5,138 nt of DNA from an uncultured Lachnospiraceae bacterium. GTDB lineage: Bacteria > Bacillota > Clostridia > Lachnospirales > Lachnospiraceae. This document shows, piece by piece, positions 4,366 to 5,138 of this stretch; the stretch's first letter is position 1; each line of letters begins with the position of its first letter. The stretch lies in assembly GCA_910588535.1 (NCBI GenBank), contig CAJUOO010000109.1, forward strand, positions 1 through 5,138. The letters run 5' to 3'. The notes beneath the pieces were generated by a model. That model made no database searches, was not told the origin of the DNA, and saw only the letters and a list, made by a program, of their open reading frames with translations. Made by a program: the position numbers and the translations under genes.

Positions 4366-5138
4366 ATGACATTCGGAGAAAAATTGTTTAAGTTAAGAAA
4401 AGAAAAAGGGCTTTCACAGGAGGCACTTGCTGAACAAATTGGAACCACCAGACAGGCGATTAGCAAGTGGGAAAATAATCAAGGATTTCCAGAAACAGAA
4501 AAGTTATTACAATTATCTAATATTTTTGAAACATCTATAGACTTTTTGTTGAAAGATGAGAAATCCTCTAACACCATAAACGAGAGAGGATATTATGTAA
4601 GCAAGGAAATGGCAACAGGATTTATTACAAATCAGAAAAAAATATGTAGATATGTTGGTATAGGATTTATGTCGTGGGCATTGGCGGGAATACCATATGT
4701 TATGTTTACATCTAATTGGACATGGCGTTTTTTGGGAATGGCAATGTTTATTATCATAGGTATTGGTTCTTTTGTTTTAGGCTCATTTTCGGAACAAGAA
4801 CAATATAAAGTCTTGAGAGAAGAACCTCTGATACTCGATTATGCGTATTTGCAAGAATTATCTAACACATATCAAGCAAAAAAGAGAATATATGTCGCTA
4901 TGTCCATTCCAAGTATTATTTTATTTATAGTTGGTATTTTGGCAATATCTTTCACTATGAGCGGCAAGTTTGATTGGTCAGAGTATCATTCGTTTGTGTT
5001 TTTGGGATTAGCAATAGGACTTTTTGGATTTTGTTATTTTATTGGAACTATGGAGGTTTATGAATTGCTGATTAAAAATGAGAAATATTCTTCTTGCTTA
5101 TCGTTTAAGATAAAACGCAAAATAAAAGATAAAATCAA
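4366..5138 (+). CDS. Membrane-anchored XRE-family transcriptional regulator (3' end outside window)
   Basis: The reading frame is open from the ATG at 4366 to the window edge, giving 257 codons and no stop. Residues 3-62 form a classical Cro/C1-type helix-turn-helix domain: MTFGEKLFKLRKEKGLS, then helix 2 (SQEALAEQIG, 17-26) and the recognition helix (TRQAISKWE, 28-36), followed by the usual FPETEKLLQLSNIF segment. A charged linker (63-91) leads to four hydrophobic stretches at about 93-114, 121-141, 175-198 and 210-229, which look like two pairs of membrane helices separated by a polar segment (142-174). The end is basic (248-256), suggesting the C-terminus is near. The layout suggests a regulator tethered to the inner membrane that senses an envelope signal or a partner protein; such regulators often sit beside transporter genes. 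Target and ligand are unknown. Promoter and dyad signals upstream suggest self-control. The HTH assignment is firm; the sensing role is inference. Confidence 0.88.
   Translation, partial: MTFGEKLFKLRKEKGLSQEALAEQIGTTRQAISKWENNQGFPETEKLLQLSNIFETSIDFLLKDEKSSNTINERGYYVSKEMATGFITNQKKICRYVGIGFMSWALAGIPYVMFTSNWTWRFLGMAMFIIIGIGSFVLGSFSEQEQYKVLREEPLILDYAYLQELSNTYQAKKRIYVAMSIPSIILFIVGILAISFTMSGKFDWSEYHSFVFLGLAIGLFGFCYFIGTMEVYELLIKNEKYSSCLSFKIKRKIKDKI

Overview
The window looks like a Lachnospiraceae-type (Clostridia, Firmicutes) chromosome. The evidence is AT-rich intergenic DNA, strong AGGAGG-type ribosome binding sites, protein families typical of gut clostridia, and several copies of a dispersed palindromic intergenic repeat. 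The exact genus cannot be read from the sequence. All three real genes lie on the + strand: a complete PLP-dependent sugar aminotransferase (467-1591), a complete MATE multidrug exporter (1680-3035), and the first 257 codons of a membrane-anchored XRE-type regulator (4366 to the window edge).

Region by region: 1-98 is one truncated copy (copy C) of the repeat. 99-322 is AT-rich with no recognisable gene and one 10-bp inverted repeat (203-250). 323-420 looks like the 3' end of an IS200/IS605-type element: a short TnpB-like C-terminal tail, a stop, and a right-end hairpin. The aminotransferase follows. After 88 bp holding a good sigma-A promoter comes the MATE gene. 3036-3506 has no convincing gene, but holds a nested hairpin (3151-3226) and a 12-bp terminator-like stem (3312-3354). 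3507-4130 is dominated by two further repeat copies in opposite orientation, A (3586-3725) and B (3902-4101), separated by AT-rich spacer. 4130-4365 is the leader of the regulator gene, with a hairpin, a weak promoter, a palindrome and a strong RBS.

The most interesting material is the repeat family. Copies A and B share a core, but each is closed by a ~24-25-bp stem whose sequence differs between copies while staying self-complementary within each copy. A long-range internal 10-bp helix also shows a compensatory C-G to T-A change. This looks like a conserved folded RNA or DNA structure rather than a decayed spacer. Copies C and A are inverted with respect to each other and bracket the two-gene segment; copies C and B are in the same orientation.

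The three genes do not form an obvious pathway. The aminotransferase is probably for a UDP-amino-sugar, but no sugar-nucleotide partners are present. The MATE pump has its own promoter. The regulator is separated from both by more than 1.3 kb of repeat-rich DNA, so its target probably lies beyond the right edge.
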